Shown: positions 1 through 8,564 of the stretch, one piece after another
Layout: every line of letters starts with the position of its first letter
How positions within the stretch are numbered: the stretch's first letter is position 1
Assembly (NCBI GenBank): GCA_900770285.1
Contig: CAAGJO010000013.1
Span: forward strand, 1 to 32,388
Direction: 5' to 3'
Source: Oscillospiraceae bacterium
GTDB taxonomy: Bacteria; Bacillota; Clostridia; Oscillospirales; Ruminococcaceae
Length of the DNA stretch: 32,388 nucleotides
The notes under the pieces: model-generated
Told to the model about the DNA's origin: nothing
Seen by the model: only the letters and a program-made list of their open reading frames with translations
Database searches by the model: none
Position numbers and translations under genes: made by a program

Positions 1-37
1 GCTTTATAAATAGTAATAAAAAACATTTTAATAAACT

Positions 38-75
38 AAAAGCAGTGATTTGTTGAAACATTTCACTGCTTTTTT
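38..75 (+). terminator. Rho-independent terminator of a gene left of the window
   Basis: AGCAGTGA (41-48) pairs perfectly with TCACTGCT (63-70), extended by AAA/TTT, and is followed by a T run (71-75). It closes a transcript entering from the left. It also shows that the TTG at position 50, which opens the next long reading frame, lies inside a terminator and is not a credible start. Confidence 0.75.
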
Positions 76-113
76 GCATTTTGCGTGTCAATTTTTTGTA
101 TTTTGCGTGTCAA
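71..113. repeat. 22-bp tandem duplication
   Basis: The segment 71-91 is repeated at 93-113 with one mismatch (20 of 21 identical), with one extra T between copies. The period of 22 is not a multiple of three, so it does not encode a peptide repeat. It looks like a local slippage duplication next to the terminator. Confidence 0.6.
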
Positions 114-259
114 GCAACAGAAAGCCTGTTACTATAGGGAGAACATATAATGATCTTGTCATCTCAATTAATTGCCTGGGCGGAATTGGATCTGGGGGAA
201 GATGCACAGCTAATATAAACGGAAAACTTTGGACGCTGTTTTTTGAAGAAAGCGCTGCA

Positions 260-637
260 ATGGAGGCAAAAGAAAACAGTTTAATTAATCGTTATTGCGA
301 TAATGTGGCTCCTGCATCTATGGATTATATTGGCAGTGATTATAATCCGAAATTAATCCGAGCTGTATATGATGTCAATAACTCTTTTGATCAGAAAATC
401 AGTTGGTGTGAAGAAAAGACCGTACTTGTAAGCAACAATGGTCTTATACTCAGAATTGCACCTGTTAGCACGAAGAAACCTAATATATTAACATTAAAAA
501 ATGGTGATAGAGTTTATGATACTAATGGAAAATATGATATAGAGGACGTTGTGTACATATTTGTTTTTTATTATAATGGAGATGTTTCAAAGATAAATAT
601 AAAATTCGGGTATGTTACCAAGGATAATATCAGTTAA
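260..637 (+). CDS. Hypothetical protein, possibly a gene remnant
   Basis: I do not recognise this protein. The frame is open from a TTG at 50, but that TTG sits inside a terminator hairpin. The first in-frame ATG is at 260, which leaves about 125 residues. The upstream in-frame stretch from about 120 also reads like coding sequence (Gly-rich, then a short beta-like segment), so the true gene may have been longer and lost its start. The predicted product is soluble, rich in Asn, Asp and Tyr, and has no signal peptide or membrane segment. The strongest clue is context: it lies between a terminator and a decayed signal peptidase locus. No Shine-Dalgarno site precedes ATG 260. It may be a pseudogene fragment. 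Confidence 0.35.
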   Translation: MEAKENSLINRYCDNVAPASMDYIGSDYNPKLIRAVYDVNNSFDQKISWCEEKTVLVSNNGLILRIAPVSTKKPNILTLKNGDRVYDTNGKYDIEDVVYIFVFYYNGDVSKINIKFGYVTKDNIS

Positions 638-706
638 AGTAAAGATCTATGGATTATATTTTAAAGTAGAATATACAAATTCCTATATGTGTTATTAGAT
701 AAAAAT

Positions 707-743
707 AATGTGCTGTTGCAATAAAGTAACGGTGCATTTTTTT
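707..743 (+). terminator. Rho-independent terminator after the hypothetical gene
   Basis: A 13-bp stem with G-U pairs is formed by 707-719 and 726-738 around an AATAAA loop, followed by seven T residues. It would end transcription from the 260-637 frame. Confidence 0.6.
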
Positions 744-789
744 ATAAATAAATATTAATTGCAAATGTCAAAAATCTGCTGAGTTTCTA

Positions 790-818
790 TTGCAAAATAT
801 GACAAATAGTGATATAAT
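790..818 (+). promoter_or_regulatory. Sigma-A type promoter of the decayed SipW locus
   Basis: TTGCAA (790-795), a 17-bp spacer and TATAAT (813-818). The predicted start lies about 60 bp before the ATG at 888, which has an AAGGA ribosome site. The promoter looks intact although the genes behind it are broken. Confidence 0.65.
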
Positions 819-887
819 AAAATAAAAAATATATAATAAACATTATAAATTTGAAAATTATTTTAAACAATTTATAAGGAAATCAGT

Positions 888-1311
888 ATGAATATAATGG
901 AAAAACAAAAAAAGCTCAGCAGCACATAAGGTGATGACAATTGTTGGTACTGTTTTGTGCATTATTCTGATTCCTATTTTAATTATAAATCTTACACTGA
1001 TTGTAAAAAGCTTTACAGATAAAGATAATATCCCTAGTATTGGCGGATATATGCCAATGATTGTAATGACAAATTCTATGTATCCTGATATTCAGAGCGG
1101 GGATTTGGTTATATGCCATACTGTAGACCCAAATGACGTTAAGAAAAATGATATAATTTCATTTTTTGATCCTGCCGGCAATGGTACAAGCGTTGTAACT
1201 CACCGTGTTGTAGATGTTGTAAAAGAAAACGATAAAATATCTTTCCGAACATAAGGTGATAACAACAATACAGAAGATAAAGAACTTGTTCCTGCTGAAA
1301 ATTTTGTCGGC
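888..1311 (+). pseudogene. SipW-type signal peptidase I, broken
   Basis: The 931-1254 frame encodes one N-terminal membrane segment followed by the S26B signal peptidase core. The nucleophile Ser lies in NSMYPDIQSGDLVI and the catalytic His in VVTHRVVDV, which is the Ser/His pair of the ER/SipW type rather than the Ser/Lys of LepB. Two lesions are visible. The likely start at ATG 888 (AAGGA ribosome site) is out of frame with the core and meets TAA at 927. A TAA at 1252-1254 interrupts the core, and the same frame then continues as GDNNNTEDKELVPAENFVG, the expected next segment, up to about 1311. After that the match stops abruptly and the C-terminal membrane segment is absent. In Firmicutes these enzymes process TasA/camelysin-like proteins. 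This copy should be inactive. Confidence 0.75.
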
Positions 1312-1600
1312 AGACGGCAATGCCGAAATTGTTTCAAAAGCATCAGAAATGCCGGAGTTTGAAAATACAGAAAACTGGATTAAAGGTTCTGACAATACTT
1401 ATTACTATAAAATTCCTGTTGAACCTGATGGAGAAACAGATAATTTGCTTAAATCAAAAATTACCCTTATTGAAGAAGACGGATATCAACAGGTGGTTGA
1501 GGTTTTTGCAGAAGCTATTCAGAGTAATCCTATAAATTCAGTGGAAGAAAGCTGGTCTGTTACATTGGATGACAATGGATATATAACAGCTGTGAATTGA
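1310..1600 (+). pseudogene. C-terminal remnant of a TasA/camelysin-like secreted protein
   Basis: About 96 residues without a usable start read as the C-terminal half of a SipW-dependent secreted protein. They include an NWIKGSDNTYYYKIPVEPDGET segment and a VVEVFAEAIQSN strand, and end with a SWSVTLDDNGYIT tail. The pattern of Trp-x-Lys, 'YYYK', 'PGxxT' and 'AxAIQ' matches the camelysin/TasA family from memory. The frame is fused at about 1310 directly to the broken signal peptidase. This suggests that a deletion removed the end of the peptidase gene and the N-terminus, including the signal peptide, of its substrate. Family assignment is by motif only. Confidence 0.55.
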
Positions 1601-1614
1601 TTTTTAAAATTTAA

Positions 1615-1646
1615 AGATTAATTAATTAAAAGATTAATTAATTAAG
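1615..1646. repeat. 16-bp tandem repeat, two copies
   Basis: AGATTAATTAATTAAA (1615-1630) is followed at once by the same 16-mer ending in G. It is AT-only, non-coding, and lies between the pseudogenes and the glycosidase gene. A weak hairpin (TTAATGT/ACATTAA) follows at about 1650-1672. Confidence 0.6.
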
Positions 1647-1778
1647 GGTTAATGTTTTTTAATCAGACATTAATCTTAGCGAACGTATGCTCTATTTATT
1701 ATGATAACAAATAATTATTTGTTTGTCAATATAATTTTGATAATTCCAGAAAAACTGGTAATTATATATGGAGGTATC

Positions 1779-2711
1779 ATGGATTTTATTAAAGGTTTTA
1801 CATTTGCTCCATTTGCACCAAATGGTGTGCTTTCAAAGAGTGAAACAAAGCAAAGTTTTGATAATATGATAGAAAAGACTCATGCAAATTTTGTAGTTTT
1901 TGCCCCGGGAGGATTGCAGGAATCTGCACATACTGAAGATATAGATTATCATTCAAGAAATACAATGTCTGATAATGAGCTTACAGCAATGATTGAATAT
2001 GCTAAAAGCAAAGGTCTTTGTGTTGCATTAAAGCCTACGGTAAACTGTAAAAATGGTACATGGCGGGCACATATAAATTTCTTTGATAAGGATGTCCCCT
2101 GTGAGCCAAAATGGTCCAATTGGTTTAAATCCTATACTGATTTTCAGCTGCATTATGCTCGTATTGCTGAGAACACAGGATGTGATATGTTTATTGCAGG
2201 CTGTGAAATGGTTCAGACCGAAAGGCGTGAACAGGAATGGCGAAAGCTGATTGCTGATATTCGTCAGGTTTACAGCGGACCTGTTTCTTATAATACTGAT
2301 AAATACCAAGAGGATAATGTTAAATGGTGGGACGCTGTTGATGTTATTTCATCCAGCGGATATTATCCCATTAATGATTGGGAAAATCAGCTTGACAGAA
2401 TAGAAAAGGTCGTCAGGAAATTCAATAAGCCATTTTTCTTTGCTGAATGCGGCTGTATGTCGACAAAAGATTCTAACTTGGTTCCAAATGATTGGCTTGT
2501 TAAAGGCGACATAGATTTAACAGGTCAGGCGGATTGGTTTGATACTATGTTCAGAGCCTGCGAAAAACGTGACTGGGTCAGTGGATTTGCAATATGGGCA
2601 TGGTGGGGAGCAATGGGCAGAAAGCCTTATTCTCCGACTAAAGATAAAGGATACGAAGTGTTTAACAAACCTGCTGAAAAAATTATTAAAGATTATTATG
2701 ATAAGAAATAG
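1779..2711 (+). CDS. GH113-like glycoside hydrolase
   Basis: A predicted 310-residue cytoplasmic TIM-barrel glycosidase resembling family GH113 (beta-mannanase type). The frame extends upstream, but ATG 1779 is chosen because GGAGGT ends three bases before it. Barrel-strand landmarks are visible: FTFAPFAPNG near the N-terminus and CDMFIAGCEMVQTE with a Glu in the acid/base position. Further along are a WWDAVDVISSSGYYP strand and KPFFFAECGC with a Glu where the nucleophile is expected. Aromatic residues near the end (WAWWG) could form sugar-binding platforms. There is no signal peptide, so the substrate would be an imported oligosaccharide or an internal glycan. It is followed after 10 bp by a CYTH gene and then by cell-wall amidation genes, probably as one transcript. 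Family identity rests on motif placement, and the substrate is unknown. Confidence 0.65.
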   Translation: MDFIKGFTFAPFAPNGVLSKSETKQSFDNMIEKTHANFVVFAPGGLQESAHTEDIDYHSRNTMSDNELTAMIEYAKSKGLCVALKPTVNCKNGTWRAHINFFDKDVPCEPKWSNWFKSYTDFQLHYARIAENTGCDMFIAGCEMVQTERREQEWRKLIADIRQVYSGPVSYNTDKYQEDNVKWWDAVDVISSSGYYPINDWENQLDRIEKVVRKFNKPFFFAECGCMSTKDSNLVPNDWLVKGDIDLTGQADWFDTMFRACEKRDWVSGFAIWAWWGAMGRKPYSPTKDKGYEVFNKPAEKIIKDYYDKK

Positions 2712-2721
2712 GAATGGTTTT

Positions 2722-3237
2722 ATGAAAAAAGATCTGCCTCATGAAATTGAAAGAAAATATTTGATACTAATGCCTGATGAACAGACTTTGAATTCTTTAC
2801 CACAGTGTGACAGGACAGAAATTGTACAAGTTTATTTGAATCGTAAAAATACTAACACTACACGACGCATACGAAAAAGAGGTACTGTACAAAAAGGCTA
2901 TAAGTATTACTATACAGAAAAAACGCCTGTGGCTTACGGCGAAAAAATAGAAATTGAGCATGAGATAAGCGCTGATGAATACAATGAATTGATCAAGGAT
3001 ATTGATATTAACGGCAAGCCGATAGAAAAAGAAAGATATTGCTTTACATATAAAAATCAGCTGTTTGAGCTTGATGTTTATGCTTTCAGTGACGAGCTTG
3101 CAACCCTGGAAATTGAACTTGACAATATTAACAATAAAGTGGAACTGCCTGATTTTCTCACAGTGCTTAAAGATGTTACCAATGACAACAGATACAGTAA
3201 TGCTTCACTTTCCAAAACAGGCAAACTTCATTTGTGA
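2722..3237 (+). CDS. CYTH-domain (triphosphate tunnel) protein
   Basis: A 171-residue single-domain protein. The N-terminal EIERKYLI is the ExExK signature of CYTH/triphosphate tunnel metalloenzymes. Alternating charged strands follow, including TRRIRKRG, YYYTEKTP, EIEHEIS, KERYCFTY, ELDVY and LEIELDN, which supply the inward-facing basic and acidic residues of the tunnel. Bacterial members hydrolyse inorganic tripolyphosphate or nucleoside triphosphates with Mg2+ or Mn2+. The actual substrate here cannot be read from sequence. The start at 2722 is preferred because it puts the signature at residues 8-15, as is usual for the family, although the ribosome site (GGAATGG) is weak. It lies 10 bp after the glycosidase and 21 bp before murT. 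Confidence 0.8.
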   Translation: MKKDLPHEIERKYLILMPDEQTLNSLPQCDRTEIVQVYLNRKNTNTTRRIRKRGTVQKGYKYYYTEKTPVAYGEKIEIEHEISADEYNELIKDIDINGKPIEKERYCFTYKNQLFELDVYAFSDELATLEIELDNINNKVELPDFLTVLKDVTNDNRYSNASLSKTGKLHL

Positions 3238-3258
3238 CTATAAAAGGAGAATAGTATA

Positions 3259-4611
3259 ATGTTTGAAAAAATAAGAAATGCTTTAACAATATTTTTTGGA
3301 AAGCTAATGGTTAAAGCACTTCATATGCTCGGAAAAGATGCCGGCAATCTTCCCGGACTTGTTCTTTGGGAAATAAATAAAAATTGTTTAAAAGCTTTTA
3401 AGGTTGACTGTCCCATTGTTGCAGTAACAGGTACCAACGGGAAAACTTCTGTTACTAATTATCTTAATCATATTTTTGAAAGTACAGGCAAGAAGATTAT
3501 TACAAATAAATCCGGCAATAATTTAGATACCGGAATATGCTCGCTTTTGCTTGACAACTGTGATTTTCATGGCAGAGTAAATGCAGACTATCTTGTGCTT
3601 GAAACTGATGAATCTCATGTACCTGTTATATATTCAAAGCTTAAGCTTGAAACACTGGTTGTTTTGGATTTTTTCAGAGATCAGCTTGACCGGAACGGCG
3701 AAGTTGAAACGCTTATATTAAAGGTGCAGAAGTTTCTTGAAACCTTTGAGGGCAACCTGATCCTTAATGCTGATGACCCAAATGTTGCACGTCTTGGAAA
3801 GGCAAATCCCAATAACAAAAATGTTTATTATTTCAGCGTTGAAAGATATGCAGGTGCAACTGAAACACCATATGAAGTGGGAGAGGGAAGACTATGTCCG
3901 TTTTGCGGAGAAGAGCTTGTATATGACTATTATCAGTATTCTCATATCGGCAGGTTTCATTGTCCGAAATGTGACTATGGCAAAGTGACTCCGGCAACTT
4001 TGGTAAAAAACGTAAATCTTGAGGACTATTCATTTATTATTGATAATGAAAAATTCAAAATAAGTCATAACAGCATTTATTATGTTTATAATCTGGCTGC
4101 GGTTTATACAGCTGCAAAGCTTTATGGATTCAGCAATGATACTATTCATGACACTTTTGAGAATTTTCAGGTCAATAACGGCAGACTTGAAGAATTTGAT
4201 ATTAAAAACAGTCATTTGCTTTTGAATCTTGCCAAAAATCCTGTTGGTGCAAATATGACTTTGCGTGTTATGAATGAGCATAGAAGTGAAAAGGAACTGC
4301 TTTTTGTGCTGAATGATAATCTGGCTGACGGACATGATGTTTCATGGATATGGGATATAAATTTCAGCATTTTTGAAAATGTATCAAGAGTGGTAACCAG
4401 CGGTACACGAGCATATGATATAGCTATAAGGATAAAGTGCTCGGGCTATGACCCTGATAGAATTATTGTAAAGCCTGATCTTGATGAAGCCGTAGAGGAG
4501 TTATTTTCAACTGTCGGCATAAAATATGCGATTGCAAACTATACGGCAGTTCAGCCGACAAGAGCTTCGCTGAAAAAATATAAATCAAAAACGGAAGGAG
4601 AAATCAAATAA
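3259..4611 (+). CDS. murT: Lipid II isoglutaminyl synthase, MurT subunit
   Basis: With GatD this Mur-ligase-like enzyme amidates the alpha-carboxyl of D-Glu in lipid II to D-isoglutamine at the inner face of the membrane, using ATP and ammonia delivered by GatD. The 450-residue protein shows the ATP loop TGTNGKTS (57-64), the Mur-ligase central domain with a typical ETDES segment, and a family-specific zinc ribbon with paired cysteines (C213, C216, C235, C238). The C-terminal DUF1727 region follows, with DNLADGHDVSWIWD. Length and order match MurT fully. GGAGA precedes the ATG. The stop codon is immediately followed by the gatD ATG, so the two subunits are translationally coupled. Loss would be expected to weaken cross-linking and antibiotic tolerance, as in staphylococci and streptococci. 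Confidence 0.95.
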   Translation: MFEKIRNALTIFFGKLMVKALHMLGKDAGNLPGLVLWEINKNCLKAFKVDCPIVAVTGTNGKTSVTNYLNHIFESTGKKIITNKSGNNLDTGICSLLLDNCDFHGRVNADYLVLETDESHVPVIYSKLKLETLVVLDFFRDQLDRNGEVETLILKVQKFLETFEGNLILNADDPNVARLGKANPNNKNVYYFSVERYAGATETPYEVGEGRLCPFCGEELVYDYYQYSHIGRFHCPKCDYGKVTPATLVKNVNLEDYSFIIDNEKFKISHNSIYYVYNLAAVYTAAKLYGFSNDTIHDTFENFQVNNGRLEEFDIKNSHLLLNLAKNPVGANMTLRVMNEHRSEKELLFVLNDNLADGHDVSWIWDINFSIFENVSRVVTSGTRAYDIAIRIKCSGYDPDRIIVKPDLDEAVEELFSTVGIKYAIANYTAVQPTRASLKKYKSKTEGEIK

Positions 4612-5349
4612 ATGATTACCTTAAAAATGGTTCACATGTATCCTTCTATGCTTGATTTGTATGGTGATAACGGAAACGTGGAAATATTAAAATACCGTTG
4701 CAAAAAACGTGATATCGAGCTTGAAGTAACAAAGCATGAAATAGGAGATAATAACACCGATTTTTCTAAGTATGATATAATTTATCTTGGAGGCGGTGCT
4801 GATTTAGAGCAGCAGCATTTGGCTGGGGATTTAATGAAAAATCGTGACGGCATTATGCAGGCATATAAAAACGGCAGCTATTTTCTTATGATTTGCGGCG
4901 GATATCAGCTTATGGGTCAGTATTATAAAGATTCCAACGGTAAGAAAATTCCGGGATTGGGATTGTTTGACTACTATACAAAAGCATCAACCAATAAGCG
5001 GCTCAGATGTATTGGGAATATTGTTATTGAGGCTGATATTGACGGAGAAAAGTATAAAGTCATTGGCTTTGAAAATCATGGCGGTCAGACGGAAAATGTT
5101 AAAACGCCTTTGGGAAGAGTTCTTACAGGGAACGGAAATTGCTTTAAAAGTGAAACTGAGGGCTACTTTGAAAAGAATGTTACTGCAACATATCTTCATG
5201 GACCGCTTCTTGCCAAAAATCCAAGACTTGCGGATCATATTATATCATATTGTATGAGCAGGAAAACCGGTAAAAAGTATATACCTGCTCCAATAAATGA
5301 TGATCTTGAAAATCAATGCAGAAAACAGCTTCTTTCAAGACTGCTGTAA
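4612..5349 (+). CDS. gatD: Lipid II isoglutaminyl synthase, glutaminase subunit GatD
   Basis: A 245-residue class I (triad-type, CobB/CobQ-like) glutamine amidotransferase that releases ammonia from glutamine for MurT. The nucleophile is C95 in FLMICGGYQLMG, and the catalytic His is H196 in TYLHGPLL. The GGADLEQQ segment forms the oxyanion-side loop. The ATG directly follows the TAA of murT, with the ribosome site (AGGAG) inside the murT end, the classical arrangement for this complex. Nothing is missing relative to the family. Confidence 0.95.
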   Translation: MITLKMVHMYPSMLDLYGDNGNVEILKYRCKKRDIELEVTKHEIGDNNTDFSKYDIIYLGGGADLEQQHLAGDLMKNRDGIMQAYKNGSYFLMICGGYQLMGQYYKDSNGKKIPGLGLFDYYTKASTNKRLRCIGNIVIEADIDGEKYKVIGFENHGGQTENVKTPLGRVLTGNGNCFKSETEGYFEKNVTATYLHGPLLAKNPRLADHIISYCMSRKTGKKYIPAPINDDLENQCRKQLLSRLL

Positions 5350-5421
5350 CTCAGGCAAGCTACTTTATAAAAATACAGATATAAGACAACAAAATGATAG
5401 ACAACTTTAACGGAGGTTAGT

Positions 5422-7773
5422 ATGACAGATAATGTTAAAGGTCTGACGCAGCAAGAAGTTGAACAGCGTATAAAAGAAGGAAAAGTCAATGGAAATACTG
5501 ATATAAAAACAAAATCTATTAAGACCATTGTAAAAGAGAATGTTTTTACTTTCTTTAATTTTCTGAATATATTTCTTGCTTTGTTGGTAGTGATTTTTGG
5601 TAATTTGAAAAATGCTATGTTTTTGGGTGTTATTGTATGTAATACGGCTATTGGTATTTTTCAGGAAATTCGTTCAAAAAAGACTATAGATAAACTTACT
5701 TTAATTTCAGCGCCGAAAGCCCACGTTGTACGTGACGGTATAAAAAAAGAAATACCCACATCAGAAGTTGTGCTGGATGATCTTATGATGTTTGATAACG
5801 GTGTACAAGCGGTTGCTGATTGTCAGATTGTCAGCGGTGAATGTGAGGTAAATGAAAGCTTAATCACAGGTGAAAGCGATCCTATAAATAAAAAAGCAGG
5901 AGATCAGATTCTTTCAGGAAGCTTTGTTGTCAGCGGGCAGGCACAAGCCGTTGTAACAGCATTGGGTGAAGACTCTTTTGCAAACAAAATCACAAATGGT
6001 GCTAAGTATGTCAAAAAGAATGAGTCCAAGATGCTCAAGGCTATTAATGTTATACTTAAAGTTATTTCAATCTGTGTTTTCCCATTGCTTATAGGCTTGC
6101 TTGTAGAGGGCATTTGCTTTTCTGAAGAGCCCTCAGGTCTTGTTGTTGTATCGTCAGTCGGTGCAATTGTAGGAATGATTCCTGAGGGTCTTGTGCTTTT
6201 GACCAGTGTGGTTCTTGCTGTGAGCGCATTACGTCTTGCAAAGCAGAAAACTCTGGTACAGGACTTAAACTGTATCGAAACTTTGGCACGGGTTGATGTG
6301 CTTTGCCTTGATAAAACAGGTACAATTACCGAAGGGAAAATGTACGTTGAAGATGTAATGACTTTTGACGGATATACAGCCGATGATGTAGATAAAGCTA
6401 TTAGTTTTGTAACCTCATCTTTATCTGAGACTAACCCGACATTTTTTGCATTGAAAGATAAATGGAACAAACCTTCTGATATAAGAGCTGAAACTATCTG
6501 TCCTTTTTCTTCAGCAAAGAAATGGAGCGGTGCATATTCTTCGCAATGCGGCAGTTATATAATTGGTGCCGGGGAATTTATTCTACGTGAGGATTACGCA
6601 CAAATCAAAGAAAAAGCAGAGCAGTTTTCTCAAAACGGAAGACGTGTTATTCTCCTTGCACATTCCGATGATGATTTCTGTGATAAGGAACTTCCTCAGA
6701 ATATCAGACCTATAGCATTGGTTGCAATTTGTGATAAAATCAGAGATGAAGCACCTGATACATTAAAATATTTTGAAGAACAGGGTGTTGATATAAAGAT
6801 TATTTCGGGAGATAATCCCAGTACTGTCAGTGCTATATCAATGAAAGCAGGAGTTAAAAACGGGGAGAAATATATTGACGCATCGACAGTTCAGAATATT
6901 GGTGAATATGTTGATGATTATACTGTTTTCGGAAGAGTAACTCCTGATCAGAAGCTCGAGCTTATTAAGGCGTTGAAGGAAAAAGGCAGAACTGTTGGCA
7001 TGACCGGTGACGGTGTAAACGATGTTCTTGCCTTAAAGGAAGCTGATTGTTCTATAGCAATGCAGAGCGGAAGTGAGTCGGCAAGAAATGTATCTAATTT
7101 TGTATTGCTTGACAGCAACTTTGCCTCTATGCCCAAGGTAGTGGCAGAAGGCAGACGTTCGATTAATAATGTTGAGCGTTCGGCATCTCTTTTTCTTTCA
7201 AAAACTGTTTATAATTTTATTACCGCTTTTATATTTGTGCTTATGGGACAGGCGTATCTTTTTCAGCCAATACAGATGACATTGATCAATGCTTTGTGTA
7301 TTGGCATACCCAGCTTTATGCTTGCTCTTGAACCGAATAAATCATTGGTTAAAGGTACATTTATTTCAAATGTTATGAGGAAAGCATTGCCAAACGGAAT
7401 AACGGTTACTCTTGCAATAATGCTTGTAGTGCTTTTCGGATCAATATTTGGATTTAGCACAGTTCAGATGAGCTCAATAGCTACTATAGTTCTGGGTGTG
7501 ACATCATTTGCGATAGTTTTGTCAAGCTGCAAGCCTTTTAAACCATGGATGGCAGTAATGATAACTTTTTGTGCCTCGGCATTTTTTATAGGTACATTTA
7601 TGTTTGCGTCATTTTTTGAAATAACTTACTTTACATTCGCAATGATTTTATGCACAATTATTGCATCTGCGTGGGGATTGGTACTTATGTGGCTGCTTAA
7701 TAAAGCATCAGATGTTATTGTGAATAAGTTTAATGAATATAAAAAGACCCGCAGTTCAAAAGCTGTAGGCTAA
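5422..7773 (+). CDS. Cation-transporting P-type ATPase, CtpE-like
   Basis: A 783-residue membrane pump. The actuator motif TGES is at 149-152, the phosphorylation site DKTGT at 297-301 and the hinge motif GDGVND at 529-534. The M4 ion-binding motif is IPEGL (253-257), as in calcium-type P2 pumps and CtpE, not the CPC of copper or zinc pumps, and no heavy-metal-binding N-terminal domain is present. There is one hydrophobic pair near 43-80, another at 205-275, and a C-terminal six-helix group from about 585. CtpE of mycobacteria has been linked to calcium uptake, so a divalent cation is the likely substrate here (inference). CGGAGG precedes the ATG, and it lies 72 bp after gatD on the same strand. 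Confidence 0.88.
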   Translation: MTDNVKGLTQQEVEQRIKEGKVNGNTDIKTKSIKTIVKENVFTFFNFLNIFLALLVVIFGNLKNAMFLGVIVCNTAIGIFQEIRSKKTIDKLTLISAPKAHVVRDGIKKEIPTSEVVLDDLMMFDNGVQAVADCQIVSGECEVNESLITGESDPINKKAGDQILSGSFVVSGQAQAVVTALGEDSFANKITNGAKYVKKNESKMLKAINVILKVISICVFPLLIGLLVEGICFSEEPSGLVVVSSVGAIVGMIPEGLVLLTSVVLAVSALRLAKQKTLVQDLNCIETLARVDVLCLDKTGTITEGKMYVEDVMTFDGYTADDVDKAISFVTSSLSETNPTFFALKDKWNKPSDIRAETICPFSSAKKWSGAYSSQCGSYIIGAGEFILREDYAQIKEKAEQFSQNGRRVILLAHSDDDFCDKELPQNIRPIALVAICDKIRDEAPDTLKYFEEQGVDIKIISGDNPSTVSAISMKAGVKNGEKYIDASTVQNIGEYVDDYTVFGRVTPDQKLELIKALKEKGRTVGMTGDGVNDVLALKEADCSIAMQSGSESARNVSNFVLLDSNFASMPKVVAEGRRSINNVERSASLFLSKTVYNFITAFIFVLMGQAYLFQPIQMTLINALCIGIPSFMLALEPNKSLVKGTFISNVMRKALPNGITVTLAIMLVVLFGSIFGFSTVQMSSIATIVLGVTSFAIVLSSCKPFKPWMAVMITFCASAFFIGTFMFASFFEITYFTFAMILCTIIASAWGLVLMWLLNKASDVIVNKFNEYKKTRSSKAVG

Positions 7774-7845
7774 GTCTGTCAGCTATGTTAATATTTTGAC
7801 ACAGCTTATAAAATATTGCTGTATATAAGTCAGAGGTGTGTGGTA

Positions 7846-8319
7846 ATGCCAGACAACTATATTTTTAAAAGCCCTATAGGATTTTTAAAGATAAGCGAAG
7901 AAAATAACAAGATTACAAGTATTTATTTACTTCAAAAAGAATATGATATTGGGGCACAGAATTATGAACGCCATTCTGATTTGTTATATGAGGCATATAG
8001 GCAGCTCAATGAATATTTCTCAGGAAAGAGAAAATCGTTTGATATGCCTTTAGAATACAAAGGAACAGTGTTTCAGCAGAAAGTATGGCGTGAATTGCAA
8101 CGTATACCCTATGGTGAAACACGCAGCTATGAAGATATTGCTGTAAGTATCGGCAAACCAAAAACTGCCAGAGCAATAGGGTATGCAAACAGTAAAAATC
8201 ATATTATGATAATTATTCCATGTCATAGGGTAATTTGTAAAAGTGGGAATATAAGTGGGTTTATATGGGGTTCCGATGTAAAAAAATATTTATTGGATTT
8301 AGAAAAAAGATATATTTGA
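7846..8319 (+). CDS. ogt: Methylated-DNA-protein-cysteine methyltransferase
   Basis: A suicide repair enzyme that transfers alkyl groups from O6-alkylguanine in DNA to its own cysteine. The 157-residue protein has the acceptor C126 in IIPCHRVICKSG, the upstream helix-turn-helix with its arginine finger (RAIGYANSKN), and the conserved RIPYGETRSYEDIA segment. An in-frame TTG lies 30 bases upstream, but ATG 7846 has GAGG nine bases before it and gives the usual N-terminus, so it is preferred. It probably shares the transcript of the ATPase gene 72 bp upstream. There is no N-terminal Ada regulatory domain. Confidence 0.92.
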   Translation: MPDNYIFKSPIGFLKISEENNKITSIYLLQKEYDIGAQNYERHSDLLYEAYRQLNEYFSGKRKSFDMPLEYKGTVFQQKVWRELQRIPYGETRSYEDIAVSIGKPKTARAIGYANSKNHIMIIIPCHRVICKSGNISGFIWGSDVKKYLLDLEKRYI

Positions 8320-8351
8320 CAGATAAAAAGAATATTAAGATGTCTGAGAAT

Positions 8352-8389
8352 CTTAAAATCCTCTGTCAGTTTTGTCAGAGGATTTTAAG
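8352..8389 (+). terminator. Strong hairpin after the alkyltransferase gene
   Basis: A perfect 14-bp stem (8352-8365 with 8376-8389) around a 10-base loop. No real T run follows on either strand, so it may be a weak terminator or an mRNA 3'-end stabiliser rather than a canonical intrinsic terminator. Confidence 0.5.
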
Positions 8390-8480
8390 TAATAAAAGCT
8401 GTTAGTTTTGCATAGATTTTATCAATTTTATGTATATATTTTACGATTTTATATAAAACGAAATTTTTTTAAAAAAAGTG

Positions 8481-8509
8481 TTGACAAATCCAGCTTAGTA
8501 TGATATAAT
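8481..8509 (+). promoter_or_regulatory. Consensus promoter of the tRNA operon
   Basis: TTGACA (8481-8486), exactly 17 bp, then TATAAT (8504-8509). It lies 55 bp before the first tRNA and is a perfect housekeeping-sigma promoter, as expected for stable RNA. Confidence 0.9.
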
Positions 8510-8564
8510 AAATATCGTTGATTGAGAGAACACAAAATAATGAAAAATCTCAGACATATAATTT

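Noticed and set aside
50..259. Long forward frame starting with TTG at 50
   Set aside because: The TTG lies inside a perfect terminator hairpin and has no ribosome site. Only the part from ATG 260 is kept, with low confidence.
1159..1395. Reverse-strand open frame across the signal peptidase remnant
   Set aside because: It mirrors the forward coding remnant, has no ribosome site and shows no domain.
5904..6470. 188-codon reverse frame inside the P-type ATPase gene
   Set aside because: Antisense shadow of a well-supported gene; Ser/Thr-rich composition produced by the opposite strand.
7774..7845. Possible promoter TTGACA near 7796 before the alkyltransferase gene
   Set aside because: The only -10-like sequence lies about 20 bp away (TATATA), a poor spacing; co-transcription with the ATPase is simpler.
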